Positions 7,257 to 15,306 of a DNA stretch of 42,828 nt are shown here, piece after piece. Under the pieces are notes generated by a model. The model was not told the origin of the DNA, did not search any database, and worked only from the letters and a program-made list of their open reading frames with translations. The DNA lies in NCBI GenBank assembly GCA_003132145.1, contig PKWU01000026.1, forward strand, positions 1-42,828. The letters are read 5' to 3'. A program made the position numbers and the translations under genes. The stretch's first letter is position 1. The number at the start of each line of letters is the position of its first letter. The stretch is from Granulicella sp. (GTDB lineage Bacteria > Acidobacteriota > Terriglobia > Terriglobales > Acidobacteriaceae).

Positions 7257-8450
7257 ATGGCAGTCTTTCGCTACAAGGGCAGCAAGGTTTGGACGATGGA
7301 TTTCGTCTTTCACGCGCAGCGCATCCGGGAGAGCACAGGGATGACTTCCAAGACGCGAGCTAAGGAAGTGGAGGTCAAGCGGAAGAATGGGCTAAAGGAC
7401 GGTTCGGCGGGCATCAGAAAGCCACAGCAGCCCGGACTTCTCTCCGTTGCGTCGGAGGCATGGCTGGACTTGAAGAAAGTCACTCTCGCGCCAAGATCGG
7501 TGATGATCGAAAAGGCGAATCTCGCGCACCTGCTCCCTGAGTTTGGCCGGAAGCTGGTATGCGACATAGAGCCGCGTGACGTGGCAAAATATCAGACGAA
7601 GCGCGTTGAGAGCGGAGCATCTCCGAAGACGGTCAACCTGGAGATAGGGACGCTCCGGGCCATCCTGAAACGCTCCGGCCAGTGGGCGCGGCTGCAACCC
7701 GATGTGAAGATGCTCCCAACACGGGAAGACGTGGGACGGGCAATTACCCCGGAAGAGGAAGCGTCCCTGCTACAGGCTTGCGGCAAGTCGCGCTCTCGCT
7801 CCCTCGTTCCGTTCGTGACGTTGGCAATCGAGACGGGCGCAAGGTTCGGGGTGATTCGGACGCTGCAATGGGGGAGCGTGGATTTCGAGAATCGCTGCTT
7901 GCGTTGGGGCAAGGACAAGACGGCTTCCGGTACGGGCCGCATCATTCCCCTAAACCAGCGCGCAATGGCCGCACTGGGCTTCTGGGCGACTCACTTCCCT
8001 GCGCGGGAGCCTGAGCACTACGTCTTCCCTACGGAGCGTTATGGGGCCGCTGGTGACGTGTTCTCCGCCAAGGCGTACGACTCAGACCCAACGAAGCCCA
8101 TCGGGAGCATCAAGGAAGCGTGGGAAGCAGCGAAGCTGAGAGCGGCGCGGATACTCAAAGGGGAGCCAGACTCCAAGGCGAAGATTGCGCCCCTGCCCTG
8201 CCGCTTCCACGATCTCCGGCACACGGCTGTATCGCGGATGCTGAATGCGGGTGTTCCCATTGCCAAGGTTGCGAAGATCGTCGGATGGAGCACGGCGACG
8301 ATGGTACGCATGGCGGCGCGTTACGGACACTTCACTTTGAATGAACTGCGGGGAGCGATGGAAAGTATCAGCAGCACCAATTTTGAAGGGGAGTCCTTGG
8401 TATTTTCCCCGGTATCGGAACAGGCTCCCGAAAGTGGTCGCTCTAACTGA
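7257..8450 (+). CDS. int: tyrosine-family integrase
   Basis: A 397-residue site-specific recombinase. After an N-terminal arm and SAM-like core-binding region (about 60-160) comes the catalytic domain: Arg196 in TGARFG, Lys at 219-221, His318/Arg321 in HDLRHT, Trp344 in GWSTATMV where many members have His, and the nucleophile Tyr356 in RYGHF. Trp at that place is also found in Cre, so activity is expected. It ends ten bases from the 3' end of tRNA-Asn and reads towards it, the classical position of an island integrase beside attL or attR. It would integrate and excise the element lying to its left. Confidence 0.93.
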   Translation: MAVFRYKGSKVWTMDFVFHAQRIRESTGMTSKTRAKEVEVKRKNGLKDGSAGIRKPQQPGLLSVASEAWLDLKKVTLAPRSVMIEKANLAHLLPEFGRKLVCDIEPRDVAKYQTKRVESGASPKTVNLEIGTLRAILKRSGQWARLQPDVKMLPTREDVGRAITPEEEASLLQACGKSRSRSLVPFVTLAIETGARFGVIRTLQWGSVDFENRCLRWGKDKTASGTGRIIPLNQRAMAALGFWATHFPAREPEHYVFPTERYGAAGDVFSAKAYDSDPTKPIGSIKEAWEAAKLRAARILKGEPDSKAKIAPLPCRFHDLRHTAVSRMLNAGVPIAKVAKIVGWSTATMVRMAARYGHFTLNELRGAMESISSTNFEGESLVFSPVSEQAPESGRSN

Positions 8451-8460
8451 TTGAAAGTAA

Positions 8461-8535
<75 letters not shown>

Positions 8536-8650
8536 ACAGTTTGCGCCGCGTCCTGCCGCTTCGCCGCGCATCCTCTTAGTTATAACAAACCCAACTGCCA
8601 GGGTCAAAGATTCAGATCGAAGCGTAGTGGATCGGTTTGCATCGTTTTGA

Positions 8651-8750
8651 AGGGGCGGGACTTCAGTCCCGCCGTAGATGGCCGGTCTGCATGAGGGCTT
8701 TAGCCCCTGAGGGAATCTTCCCGCGCACCAACAGGCTTTTTCGCAGCCTC
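8651..8750. repeat. dispersed double-palindrome intergenic repeat, copy A
   Basis: Contains GGCGGGACT-TC-AGTCCCGCC (8654-8673) and GGGCT-TT-AGCCC (8695-8706), ending in a T-rich GCAGCCTC. The same order and similar spacing recur at 29437-29536. The remainder of the gap 8536-8758 holds no gene. Confidence 0.6.
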
Positions 8751-8758
8751 ACGGTCCC

Positions 8759-9253
8759 CTACGCTGGCTCGCCGCCGGCTAGCTTGACGATGCGCGCGCG
8801 CACCACTCCATCCGCCACGCTCACCTTGGCCAGGGTCACGGGAAGATCGAACCGCCGCGGCCCTGCGCTGCCCGGATTCAGGTAGAGCACGCCGTCGCGT
8901 ACGTGCTTCTGCGCTCGGTGGGTGTGGCCGCTGACCACCACCGCAATGCCGGCGGCCACCGGGTTCAGGTCGAGGTCGTCGACCGAATGCACCAGGTAGA
9001 AGTAGCGTCCGCCCAGCTCCACCACAACGCTGGCAGGCAGACGCCGACAGACGCCCGTGACGTCCACATTGCCGCGCACCGCCGTCAGCGGAGCGATCCA
9101 GCGCAGCTTGTCCAGGATGAGCGGGTCGCCCACGTCTCCCGCGTGCAGGATGTGGTCCACGCCGATCAGCGCCTGGATTGCCTCAGGCCGCAGCAGGCCG
9201 TGGGTGTCGGAGATGACTCCGATGGTCAGCTCCTTCTTCGCGCGCTCCGTCAT
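8759..9253 (-). CDS. YfcE/MJ0936-type metallophosphoesterase
   Basis: 164 residues with all calcineurin-like phosphoesterase motifs: GVISDTHG (about 12-19), HAGDVG (37-42), VRGNVD (59-64) and SGHTHR (108-113). The GNVD form in place of GNHD is usual in the YfcE subgroup of small bacterial phosphodiesterases. It should bind two metal ions and hydrolyse a phosphodiester in the cytoplasm; the natural substrate is unclear. The ATG at 9253 overlaps the stop of the upstream permease gene (ATGA), so translation is coupled to a transport gene with no obvious functional tie. Confidence 0.9.
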   Translation of the reverse strand: MTERAKKELTIGVISDTHGLLRPEAIQALIGVDHILHAGDVGDPLILDKLRWIAPLTAVRGNVDVTGVCRRLPASVVVELGGRYFYLVHSVDDLDLNPVAAGIAVVVSGHTHRAQKHVRDGVLYLNPGSAGPRRFDLPVTLAKVSVADGVVRARIVKLAGGEPA

Positions 9254-10137
9254 TGGGCCGCCGTGAGCCGCGTGCGCGGGTCGAGGAAGTCGCCAAGCGC
9301 GTCGCCGATGAAGTTGAACGAGAGCACCGCCAGCATCACCGCGACGGCTGGAAACAGGACCAGGTGCGGCGAATCGAAGAGGTGCGAGCGCGCGTCGTTG
9401 AGCATCACTCCCCAGCTTGCGGTGGGCGGTGGAACGCCCAGTCCGAGAAAGCTCAGCGTGGCCTCGGCCAGCACCGCGCCTGCCATCCCGATGGCCGCCT
9501 GCACAATCAGCGGCTGCACGATGTTGGGCAGAATGTGGCGGACGAGCACGCGCAGGTCGGAGGCCCCCAGCGCACGCGCCGCCTCCACAAACTCGCGCTC
9601 TTTCACTGCCATCACCTGCGCCCGCACCAGTCGCGCGTAGCCCACCCAGCCGGAGATGGAAAGCGCCAGAACCAGGTTGAACAACCCCGGCCCGAGGAAC
9701 GCAACGAACGCGATGGCAAGCAGAATGCCGGGCAGCGCCATGAACGCGTTGGTCACATAGACATTGATCACGGTGTCGGTCCATCCACCGTAGAAGCCGG
9801 CCAGCGCGCCCGCGACGAGCCCGATTGAGAGCGAGAGCGAGACCACCGACACGGCGACCTCCAGCGAGATTCGCGCGCCGAAAACCGTTCGCGACAGGAT
9901 GTCGCGGCCTAGCTCGTCAGTGCCAAACCAGTGGCCGTGTCCCGGAGCCAACAGGCGGCCGCCCAGGTCGAGCTGCGCAGGGTCCCGCGGCGCCAGCCAC
10001 GGCGCAAAGACCGCGCACGCCACAAAGCAGGCCAGCAGCAGGATGCCCACTGCCGCCAGCGGTTGCTCCTGAATGCTGCGCCTCAGGCGCGATCGTTGCC
10101 GGATTGGTGCAGCGCTGGTCATCTGCTTTACAATCAT
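9250..10137 (-). CDS. DppC/OppC-type ABC transporter permease
   Basis: 295 residues with an N-terminal membrane segment (LAAVGILLLACFVACAVFAP), an oligopeptide-permease C N-terminal motif (APRDPAQ...HWFGTDELGRDILSR), and the inner-membrane EAA loop EAARALGASDLRVLVRHILP. Five to six membrane helices are visible. It would form half of the channel of a dipeptide/oligopeptide/nickel-type importer. A second start at residue 6 is possible. The expected partner permease is not adjacent but lies at 14359-15306, with five unrelated genes between. No binding protein or ATPase gene is in the window. Confidence 0.88.
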   Translation of the reverse strand: MIVKQMTSAAPIRQRSRLRRSIQEQPLAAVGILLLACFVACAVFAPWLAPRDPAQLDLGGRLLAPGHGHWFGTDELGRDILSRTVFGARISLEVAVSVVSLSLSIGLVAGALAGFYGGWTDTVINVYVTNAFMALPGILLAIAFVAFLGPGLFNLVLALSISGWVGYARLVRAQVMAVKEREFVEAARALGASDLRVLVRHILPNIVQPLIVQAAIGMAGAVLAEATLSFLGLGVPPPTASWGVMLNDARSHLFDSPHLVLFPAVAVMLAVLSFNFIGDALGDFLDPRTRLTAAQ

Positions 10138-10229
10138 TACACAATGTTCCAGAGGCGGATGGCGGGTTTTGTTTCCAGGCTGCCCGCCGATGCATCGTAA
10201 CAGATGCGATGGACCACACAGGAGTGGAG

Positions 10230-11219
10230 ATGAGTGAGAAAAGGGAACGGGCGGTCGTTTGCGGCGCGGGCGGATTTATCGGCGGACACCTGGTCAAGAG
10301 CCTGATCGCGCAGGGAGTCGATGTCATCCGCGCGGTGGACATCAAGCCGCTCAATGAGTGGTATCAGGTGACCGATGGAGTGGAGAACCTTGCGCTCGAT
10401 CTGAAACAGAAGGACAACTGCCTGACCGCGGCCACGGGCGCGACCAGCATTTATCAACTGGCCGCCGACATGGGCGGCATCGGATTTATCGAGAACCACA
10501 AGGCGCTGTGCATGTTGAGCGTTCTCATCAACACGCACATGCTGATGGCCGCGCGCGACAAGAGCGTCGAGCGCTTCTTCTACTCCTCTTCGGCCTGCGT
10601 CTACAACGGCGACAAGCAGAACCGCCCCGACTCGCCCGCGCTGAAGGAAGAGGACGCCTACCCGGCGATGCCGGAGGACGGCTATGGCTGGGAGAAGCTC
10701 TTCAGCGAACGCATGTGCCGCCACTTCGAGGAGGACTTCGGCCTGCAATGCCGCGTCGCGCGCTTCCACAACGTCTACGGCCCCTTCGGCACATGGGACG
10801 GAGGCCGCGAGAAGGCCCCGGCGGCAATGTGTCGCAAGGTGATCGAGGCGAAGCTGAGCGGTAAACATGAGATCGAGATATGGGGCGACGGCAGCCAGAC
10901 GCGCAGCTTCATGTATATCGACGACTGCGTGAAGGGCGTGCGTATGATCTTTGAGAGCGACATCCACGAGCCGCTCAACCTCGGATCGAGCGAACTGGTC
11001 ACCATCAATCAACTGGTGGACATCGTCGAAGAGATCGGCGGAATCAAACTCAAGCGCAGTTACGATCTGAACGCGCCCAAGGGAGTCAATGGGCGCAACA
11101 GTGACAACACGCTGATCCTCGAAAAACTCGGCTGGGAGCCGTCCATTCGATTGCGGGTTGGCATGGAGAAGACCTACAACTGGATCGAGAGCGAGATGCT
11201 TGCCAGCGGTGCAAGATAG
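10230..11219 (+). CDS. GDP-mannose 3,5-epimerase-like NAD-dependent epimerase
   Basis: A 329-residue short-chain dehydrogenase/epimerase. The NAD-binding GAGGFIG is at about 12-18, the catalytic Ser/Cys region YSSSACVY at 118-125, and the Tyr-Lys pair in YGWEK at 152-156. Segments EDGYGWEKLFSERMC and FHNVYGPFGTWDGGREKAPA match plant-type GDP-mannose 3,5-epimerase, which converts GDP-D-mannose to GDP-L-galactose and GDP-L-gulose. ATG 10230 has AGGAG five bases upstream; an ATG at 10209 lacks a site. The WecG-type transferase follows by 35 bp, so the pair likely serves exopolysaccharide synthesis. Confidence 0.82.
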   Translation: MSEKRERAVVCGAGGFIGGHLVKSLIAQGVDVIRAVDIKPLNEWYQVTDGVENLALDLKQKDNCLTAATGATSIYQLAADMGGIGFIENHKALCMLSVLINTHMLMAARDKSVERFFYSSSACVYNGDKQNRPDSPALKEEDAYPAMPEDGYGWEKLFSERMCRHFEEDFGLQCRVARFHNVYGPFGTWDGGREKAPAAMCRKVIEAKLSGKHEIEIWGDGSQTRSFMYIDDCVKGVRMIFESDIHEPLNLGSSELVTINQLVDIVEEIGGIKLKRSYDLNAPKGVNGRNSDNTLILEKLGWEPSIRLRVGMEKTYNWIESEMLASGAR

Positions 11220-11254
11220 CCCTGCGCTCTCCAGAAGCGAGGAGCCAGTCGCGC

Positions 11255-12025
11255 ATGGGGCACTCTGAGACAGGCACCGGCCACATCGGTCGAACGATCC
11301 TCGGCGTCTCCTTCTTCGACGGGCCGGCATCCGATGCCATTGCGGCCATGCGTGGCGGAGGTCTGCTGGTTTCGCCCGCCGCTCCCGCGCTCAAGAACAT
11401 GGACCGCGATGCCGGCTATCGCGATGCGCTGCTCGGCGCGGACATCGCAATCACCGACAGCGCGCTGATGGTGATGGTCTGGAACCTCATCGAGCGCGAC
11501 TCGCTCCACCGGCTCTCCGGCCTCACCTACCTGCGCGAACTGCTGTTGCAGCCCGATGTGCGCGAGGATGGCAACACGCTCTGGATCATGGCCAACCCGA
11601 AGAGCGCGGCGACCAACCTCAAATGGCTTGCGGAGAACGGGATCTCGGTCGACCCGCGCTATGTGTACGTGGCCCCCATGTACGGCGCGGAGATCGCCGA
11701 CGACGATTTGCTCGCGCTGCTGGACCGTCTGCGCCCGCGGCATGTGATCGTCACCATCGGAGGCGGGACGCAGGAGCGTCTCGGCCTGTACCTCAAGCAG
11801 CGCCTCCCCTATCTGCCCGCCATCCACTGCATCGGCGCCGCCATCGCCTTCCTCAGCGGCGACCAGGTGATTATTCCGGTCTGGGTGGACAGGCTCTACC
11901 TCTGCTGGCTCTTCCGCTGCTTCTCCAATCCAAAGTGCTACATCCCCCGTTACTGGGGCGCTCGCAAGCTGATTGCACTGATGTGGCGCTACCGCGACCG
12001 CCTGCCCGCCTTGCGCGACGCCTGA
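11255..12025 (+). CDS. WecG/TagA/CpsF-family glycosyltransferase
   Basis: 256 residues. The family pattern is clear: LGVSFFDGP near the start, ADIAITDSALMV (about 62-73), and the long C-terminal signature VIVTIGGGTQERLGLYLK followed by LPYLPAIHCIGAAIAFLSG and an IP-x-W-x-D-x-LYLCWLFR end. Members transfer N-acetylmannosamine-type sugars onto lipid-linked intermediates at the inner membrane face. It follows the epimerase gene with a short gap, supporting a shared surface-polysaccharide role. The exact sugar cannot be told from sequence. Confidence 0.88.
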   Translation: MGHSETGTGHIGRTILGVSFFDGPASDAIAAMRGGGLLVSPAAPALKNMDRDAGYRDALLGADIAITDSALMVMVWNLIERDSLHRLSGLTYLRELLLQPDVREDGNTLWIMANPKSAATNLKWLAENGISVDPRYVYVAPMYGAEIADDDLLALLDRLRPRHVIVTIGGGTQERLGLYLKQRLPYLPAIHCIGAAIAFLSGDQVIIPVWVDRLYLCWLFRCFSNPKCYIPRYWGARKLIALMWRYRDRLPALRDA

Positions 12026-12093
12026 GCGCGCCGCCACCAACGCATCGTTTCGCAGCGCTTCGGGTTGCATCTAAGTATGAGGTGTATCCGCGC

Positions 12094-12894
12094 ATGAAGC
12101 AGCTCCGCCCATCGACGCATCTTCTGCTGGCTCTGGCAACCGCCATCTGCCTGATTCCTTGTGCAGTCGCGAAGCATCCCGCCAAATCCGCGGATACCAC
12201 CACCGTCGCCGAACAGTATCTGCTCTCCGCCGCCAACCAGGAGCGTGCCGCGCGCAACCTGCCTCTGCTGCACCGCGATTCCAACCTTGCCCGCGCCGCC
12301 GACCAGCACGCGCAGGCGATGGCCAGGCATCAATCCATCTCCCACCAGTTTCCCGGCGAAGCTGCGCTCGCCAGTCGCGGCGCCAGCATGGGCGTGGCCT
12401 TCAACCGCATCAGCGAGAACGTCGCCGAGGCACCCAGCGCCGTGCAGATTCACGACATGTGGATGCACTCCGAAGGTCACCGCGCCAACCTGCTCGACCC
12501 CGCGGTCGACGCCGTAGGCATCCGCGTCATCGCCCGCAACGGCGAGCTCTACGCGGTCGAGGACTTCGCCCGGACTGTCCCCTCCGCCAGCCTCGAAGAT
12601 CAGGAGTTCGCCATCCGTGCCCTCATCGCGCACATGGGAAAGATCGCACTGGCAAGCACTCCGGACGACATCTCCGCCGCGCGCCATACCTGCGCCATGA
12701 CCACAGGCTTCGCGGGCGCGCGCAAGCCCACGTACACCATGCGCTTCTCCTCCGGCAGCCTCGACCAACTGCCCAGCGAGCTCAAAACCCGCGTCGCCTC
12801 GGGCCGCTACCACCAGGCCGCCGTCGGAGCCTGCGCCGGCAGCTCGAGTGAGCCCTTTACCTCGTACAACATCGCCGTCCTGCTCTATCCCTGA
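12094..12894 (+). CDS. secreted CAP-domain (SCP/PR1, YkwD-like) protein
   Basis: 266 residues: signal peptide MKQLRPSTHLLLALATAICL..., then a CAP domain. It starts at AANQERAARNLPLLHRDSNL, passes the helical HAQAMARHQSISHQ, and shows the conserved HSEGHRANLLDPAVDAVGI (about 128-146) that includes the His/Glu cavity residues. The last 100 residues are not family-typical and contain two cysteines. Bacterial CAP proteins are exported and of uncertain activity; lipid binding or proteolysis has been proposed for relatives. It overlaps the convergent AhpD-like gene by ten bases at the 3' end. Confidence 0.88.
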   Translation: MKQLRPSTHLLLALATAICLIPCAVAKHPAKSADTTTVAEQYLLSAANQERAARNLPLLHRDSNLARAADQHAQAMARHQSISHQFPGEAALASRGASMGVAFNRISENVAEAPSAVQIHDMWMHSEGHRANLLDPAVDAVGIRVIARNGELYAVEDFARTVPSASLEDQEFAIRALIAHMGKIALASTPDDISAARHTCAMTTGFAGARKPTYTMRFSSGSLDQLPSELKTRVASGRYHQAAVGACAGSSSEPFTSYNIAVLLYP

Positions 12895-13484
12895 ACGGCA
12901 GGGCCCTGTCCGGCCACCGGGACCACGCCCGCCTCGGCCAGTTCTTCCGCCGGCGCGGGCTGGGTCGGCTCCATCTGCAACAGGTCGTTGAAGCGGTTGA
13001 AGTAATTGAACAGGCCGATGGCCGCCATCAGCTCCACCACTTCGCCCTCGGAGTAGAAACTGCGCAACCGCGCAAACTGCGCATCGCTGAAGTTGTGCGG
13101 GTCGCGCGTCATCGCCTCGGCCAGGTGGATCGCCACCCGCTCCCGCTCGCTGAACTCGCCGCTCTCCTCCGCGTCATAGAGCGCCTGCAACTGCGCGTCG
13201 GTCCATCCCAGCCGCTTGCAGATCGCCGAGTGCGAAGCCAGGCAGTACGGCGTGCGGTTCACCTGCGACGTGCGCACAATCACCAGCTCCTTCAGCGCCT
13301 TGGTCAGCGTTCCGGTGTTCAGCACCGCGTCCATGTGCGCGATGATGGTCTCGAAGATCTCCGGCCGGTGCGCCATGGTGCGGAACATATTGGGCACATT
13401 GCCTCGGTCGCGCAGCGTGCGGTCGTAGATGGCCACCGACGCGGGACCAACCTCAGCGCGCTTCAACCTGGAAATCCGTGGCAT
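12885..13484 (-). CDS. carboxymuconolactone decarboxylase/AhpD-like protein
   Basis: 199 residues of the CMD family: FRTMAHRPEIFETIIAHMDA, the core LKELVIVRTSQVNRTPYCLASHS, and EREVAIHLAEAMT-like helices. In AhpD the redox motif is C-x-x-C; here only the second Cys remains (TPYC), the first being Thr, so a standard disulfide cycle is unlikely and peroxidase activity doubtful. The proton-relay His in ASHS is kept. The final 25 residues are a Pro/Ala tail. It stands alone on the minus strand, convergent with the CAP gene. Confidence 0.82.
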   Translation of the reverse strand: MPRISRLKRAEVGPASVAIYDRTLRDRGNVPNMFRTMAHRPEIFETIIAHMDAVLNTGTLTKALKELVIVRTSQVNRTPYCLASHSAICKRLGWTDAQLQALYDAEESGEFSERERVAIHLAEAMTRDPHNFSDAQFARLRSFYSEGEVVELMAAIGLFNYFNRFNDLLQMEPTQPAPAEELAEAGVVPVAGQGPAVQG

Positions 13485-13547
13485 AAAAAACCTTCCTCTT
13501 GCAAAACGCCGTTTGGCAAAATCCTGCTCGCATCATATCGCGTGTGC

Positions 13548-13573
13548 CCCACATCTCGAATCTGAGATGTGGG
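13548..13573. repeat. 10-bp palindromic intergenic repeat, copy 1
   Basis: CCCACATCTC (13548-13557) and GAGATGTGGG (13564-13573) flank a 6-base loop, with GTGC immediately before. An almost identical unit is at 40677-40702. It lies between two minus-strand genes and has no T run. Confidence 0.6.
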
Positions 13574-13649
13574 TTCTCCACTCATAGCTCATGGTTCACA
13601 GCTCACAGCCTAAACACAAATCGCACCCACCAGCCACACGCCAGGCCAC

Positions 13650-14312
13650 CTACTTCGCGTCGAAGCGGACGGTGGCGAGGATGGCTTCGAGGCGGCTGCG
13701 CACCGCGTCGAGTTCCTTCGGCGTGATGTCCCGGACGCCCGAGACCGCGCCACCGCAGAAGTTGTTGATCGCCAGGTCGAAGCGGTAGCACGCGCCGTGC
13801 CGCAGCGTGGTGTAGACCTCGTCGCGCTGCACGATGCAGATCGCCCGCTGCTCATCGTGGCCGTGCGCGAAGCTGATCCCCGCGATCTCGCTCACCGCGC
13901 CGCGTCTTCCCTCGACCGCGGGAGCTGCCTGCCTGGCGCACACCGCATCGTTGCGGTGCGGCGTCACGCTGAAGTAGAGGTACGCGCCGCTGAAGGTCGA
14001 ATCCGGAAACGGGTTCTCCGGCATGCTGACCACCGCGCGCATCAGCGTCGTCCGCACCGCCGTCCGCGCGTCCAGGCGAAAGGTGCTGATCTCGTGGTCG
14101 CGTTTTGTGAAGTTCCAGTTCGCCGGATAGTCGAACGAGATTTTATAAACCGGATCGTGAAACCTGCGCTGCGCAATCTCAGCAGTCGCGGCGGAAGCGA
14201 TGGGAGCAGGCGCGGCGATGGGGGCCTTCGCCGTCGAGGACGCACTCTGCGCCGAGAGCGTAGCGCAGGGGAAGAAGATCGCGAACGACAAGGCAAGCCG
14301 CCAATGCTTCAT
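13650..14312 (-). CDS. secreted hypothetical protein
   Basis: 220 residues with a signal peptide (MKHWRLALSFAIFFPCATLSA), an Ala/Pro linker to about residue 45, and then a globular part beginning RRFHDPVYKISFDYPANWNF. That opening is typical of PsbP-like or 'surface' beta-sheet domains found in many acidobacterial exported proteins. Four cysteines (VCAR, AICIV, HGACYRF, NNFCGG) may form disulfides. No catalytic motif is seen. It is followed on the same strand by the AhpD-like gene after the palindromic repeat at 13548; upstream lies the DppB-like gene, 47 bp away. Confidence 0.75.
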   Translation of the reverse strand: MKHWRLALSFAIFFPCATLSAQSASSTAKAPIAAPAPIASAATAEIAQRRFHDPVYKISFDYPANWNFTKRDHEISTFRLDARTAVRTTLMRAVVSMPENPFPDSTFSGAYLYFSVTPHRNDAVCARQAAPAVEGRRGAVSEIAGISFAHGHDEQRAICIVQRDEVYTTLRHGACYRFDLAINNFCGGAVSGVRDITPKELDAVRSRLEAILATVRFDAK

Positions 14313-14358
14313 GAATCAACCTCCCGGTCCTGAATTGATCAACTTCTATAAATGAATC

Positions 14359-15306
14359 TCATCCTCTCATGCGCGGGTTGGCGAAGGTGTACGCCACGTC
14401 GGTCAGCAGGTTGACGGCGACGTACGTCAGCCCAACGGCCAGAATGCATCCCTGCACCAGAGCATAGTCGCGGTTGGAGATGGCCGAAAGCGTCAGCCGC
14501 CCGATCCCCGGCCAACTGAAGACCGTCTCGGTAACGATGGCCCCGGCCAGCAGGCTGCCAAACTGCAATCCCACCACCGTCAGCACCGGAATCAGCGCAT
14601 TGCCCAGCGCGTGCCTGTATACCACCGTGCGCTCGCTGAGGCCCTTGGCGCGCGCCGTGCGGATGTAGTCCTGCCCCAACTCTTCCAGCATTGCCGTGCG
14701 CACCATGCGGGTCAGCACTCCGGCCAGGCCGCTGCCCAGCGTGATCGCGGGAAGGATGAGATAGAGCCAGAAGCGCGCGCCGAAGATTCGCCCCGTCCCC
14801 GCGCCCGAGACTGGCAGCCAGCCAAGCTGGATCGAAAAGATGAGAATCAGGATCGGCCCCAGCGCGAAGTTCGGGAACGACAGCCCACCCAGGCTCACCA
14901 CGCCCAGCACGCGGTCCGGCCAGCGTCCGCGGTGCAGCGCGGAGAAGACACCCGCCGGGACGGAGACGGCGATGCCTATCAATAGCGCGGCCAGCGTCAG
15001 CGCCAGTGTGTACGGATAGCGCTGGAGGACGAGGTGCGTCACCGAATCGTGCAGACGCAGCGACTCGCCCAGGTTGGCGTGCAGCATGCCGCGCCAGTAG
15101 CGCAAATACTGTGTGCCCAGCGGCGCATCCAGTCCATACGCATGGCGCAGCACCGAGACATTCGACGCCGTCGCGCCCTCGCCCAGCATCTGCACGATGG
15201 GATCGCCGGGAACCAGATGGATCAGCAGAAAGACCACCGAAACCACCACCCACAGAACAGGCAGCGTGATCAGAACGCGGCGAACGGGTTTGGCAAGAGC
15301 GGTCAA
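14359..15306 (-). CDS. DppB/OppB-type ABC transporter permease
   Basis: 315 residues. The N-terminus LPVLWVVVSVVFLLIHLVPGDP is the hallmark first helix and periplasmic motif of oligopeptide permease B, and the EAA loop is seen as IRTARAKGLSERTVVYRHAL. About six helices. The reading frame begins with TTG at 15306, overlapping the TGA of the upstream CorC-like gene; no ATG or GTG gives a better N-terminus. No strong ribosome site is seen because the upstream DNA is a heptanucleotide repeat, so translation may depend on coupling. It should pair with the permease at 9250-10137. Confidence 0.88.
   Translation of the reverse strand: MTALAKPVRRVLITLPVLWVVVSVVFLLIHLVPGDPIVQMLGEGATASNVSVLRHAYGLDAPLGTQYLRYWRGMLHANLGESLRLHDSVTHLVLQRYPYTLALTLAALLIGIAVSVPAGVFSALHRGRWPDRVLGVVSLGGLSFPNFALGPILILIFSIQLGWLPVSGAGTGRIFGARFWLYLILPAITLGSGLAGVLTRMVRTAMLEELGQDYIRTARAKGLSERTVVYRHALGNALIPVLTVVGLQFGSLLAGAIVTETVFSWPGIGRLTLSAISNRDYALVQGCILAVGLTYVAVNLLTDVAYTFANPRMRG

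Noticed and set aside
7257-8450. Inactive integrase because the usual second His is Trp
   Set aside because: Trp at this position is found in active tyrosine recombinases such as Cre, and all other catalytic residues are present.
8759-9784. Apparent 341-codon frame joining permease DNA to the phosphoesterase
   Set aside because: The first half is an out-of-frame reading of the DppC-like gene. The protein signature starts at the ATG at 9253.
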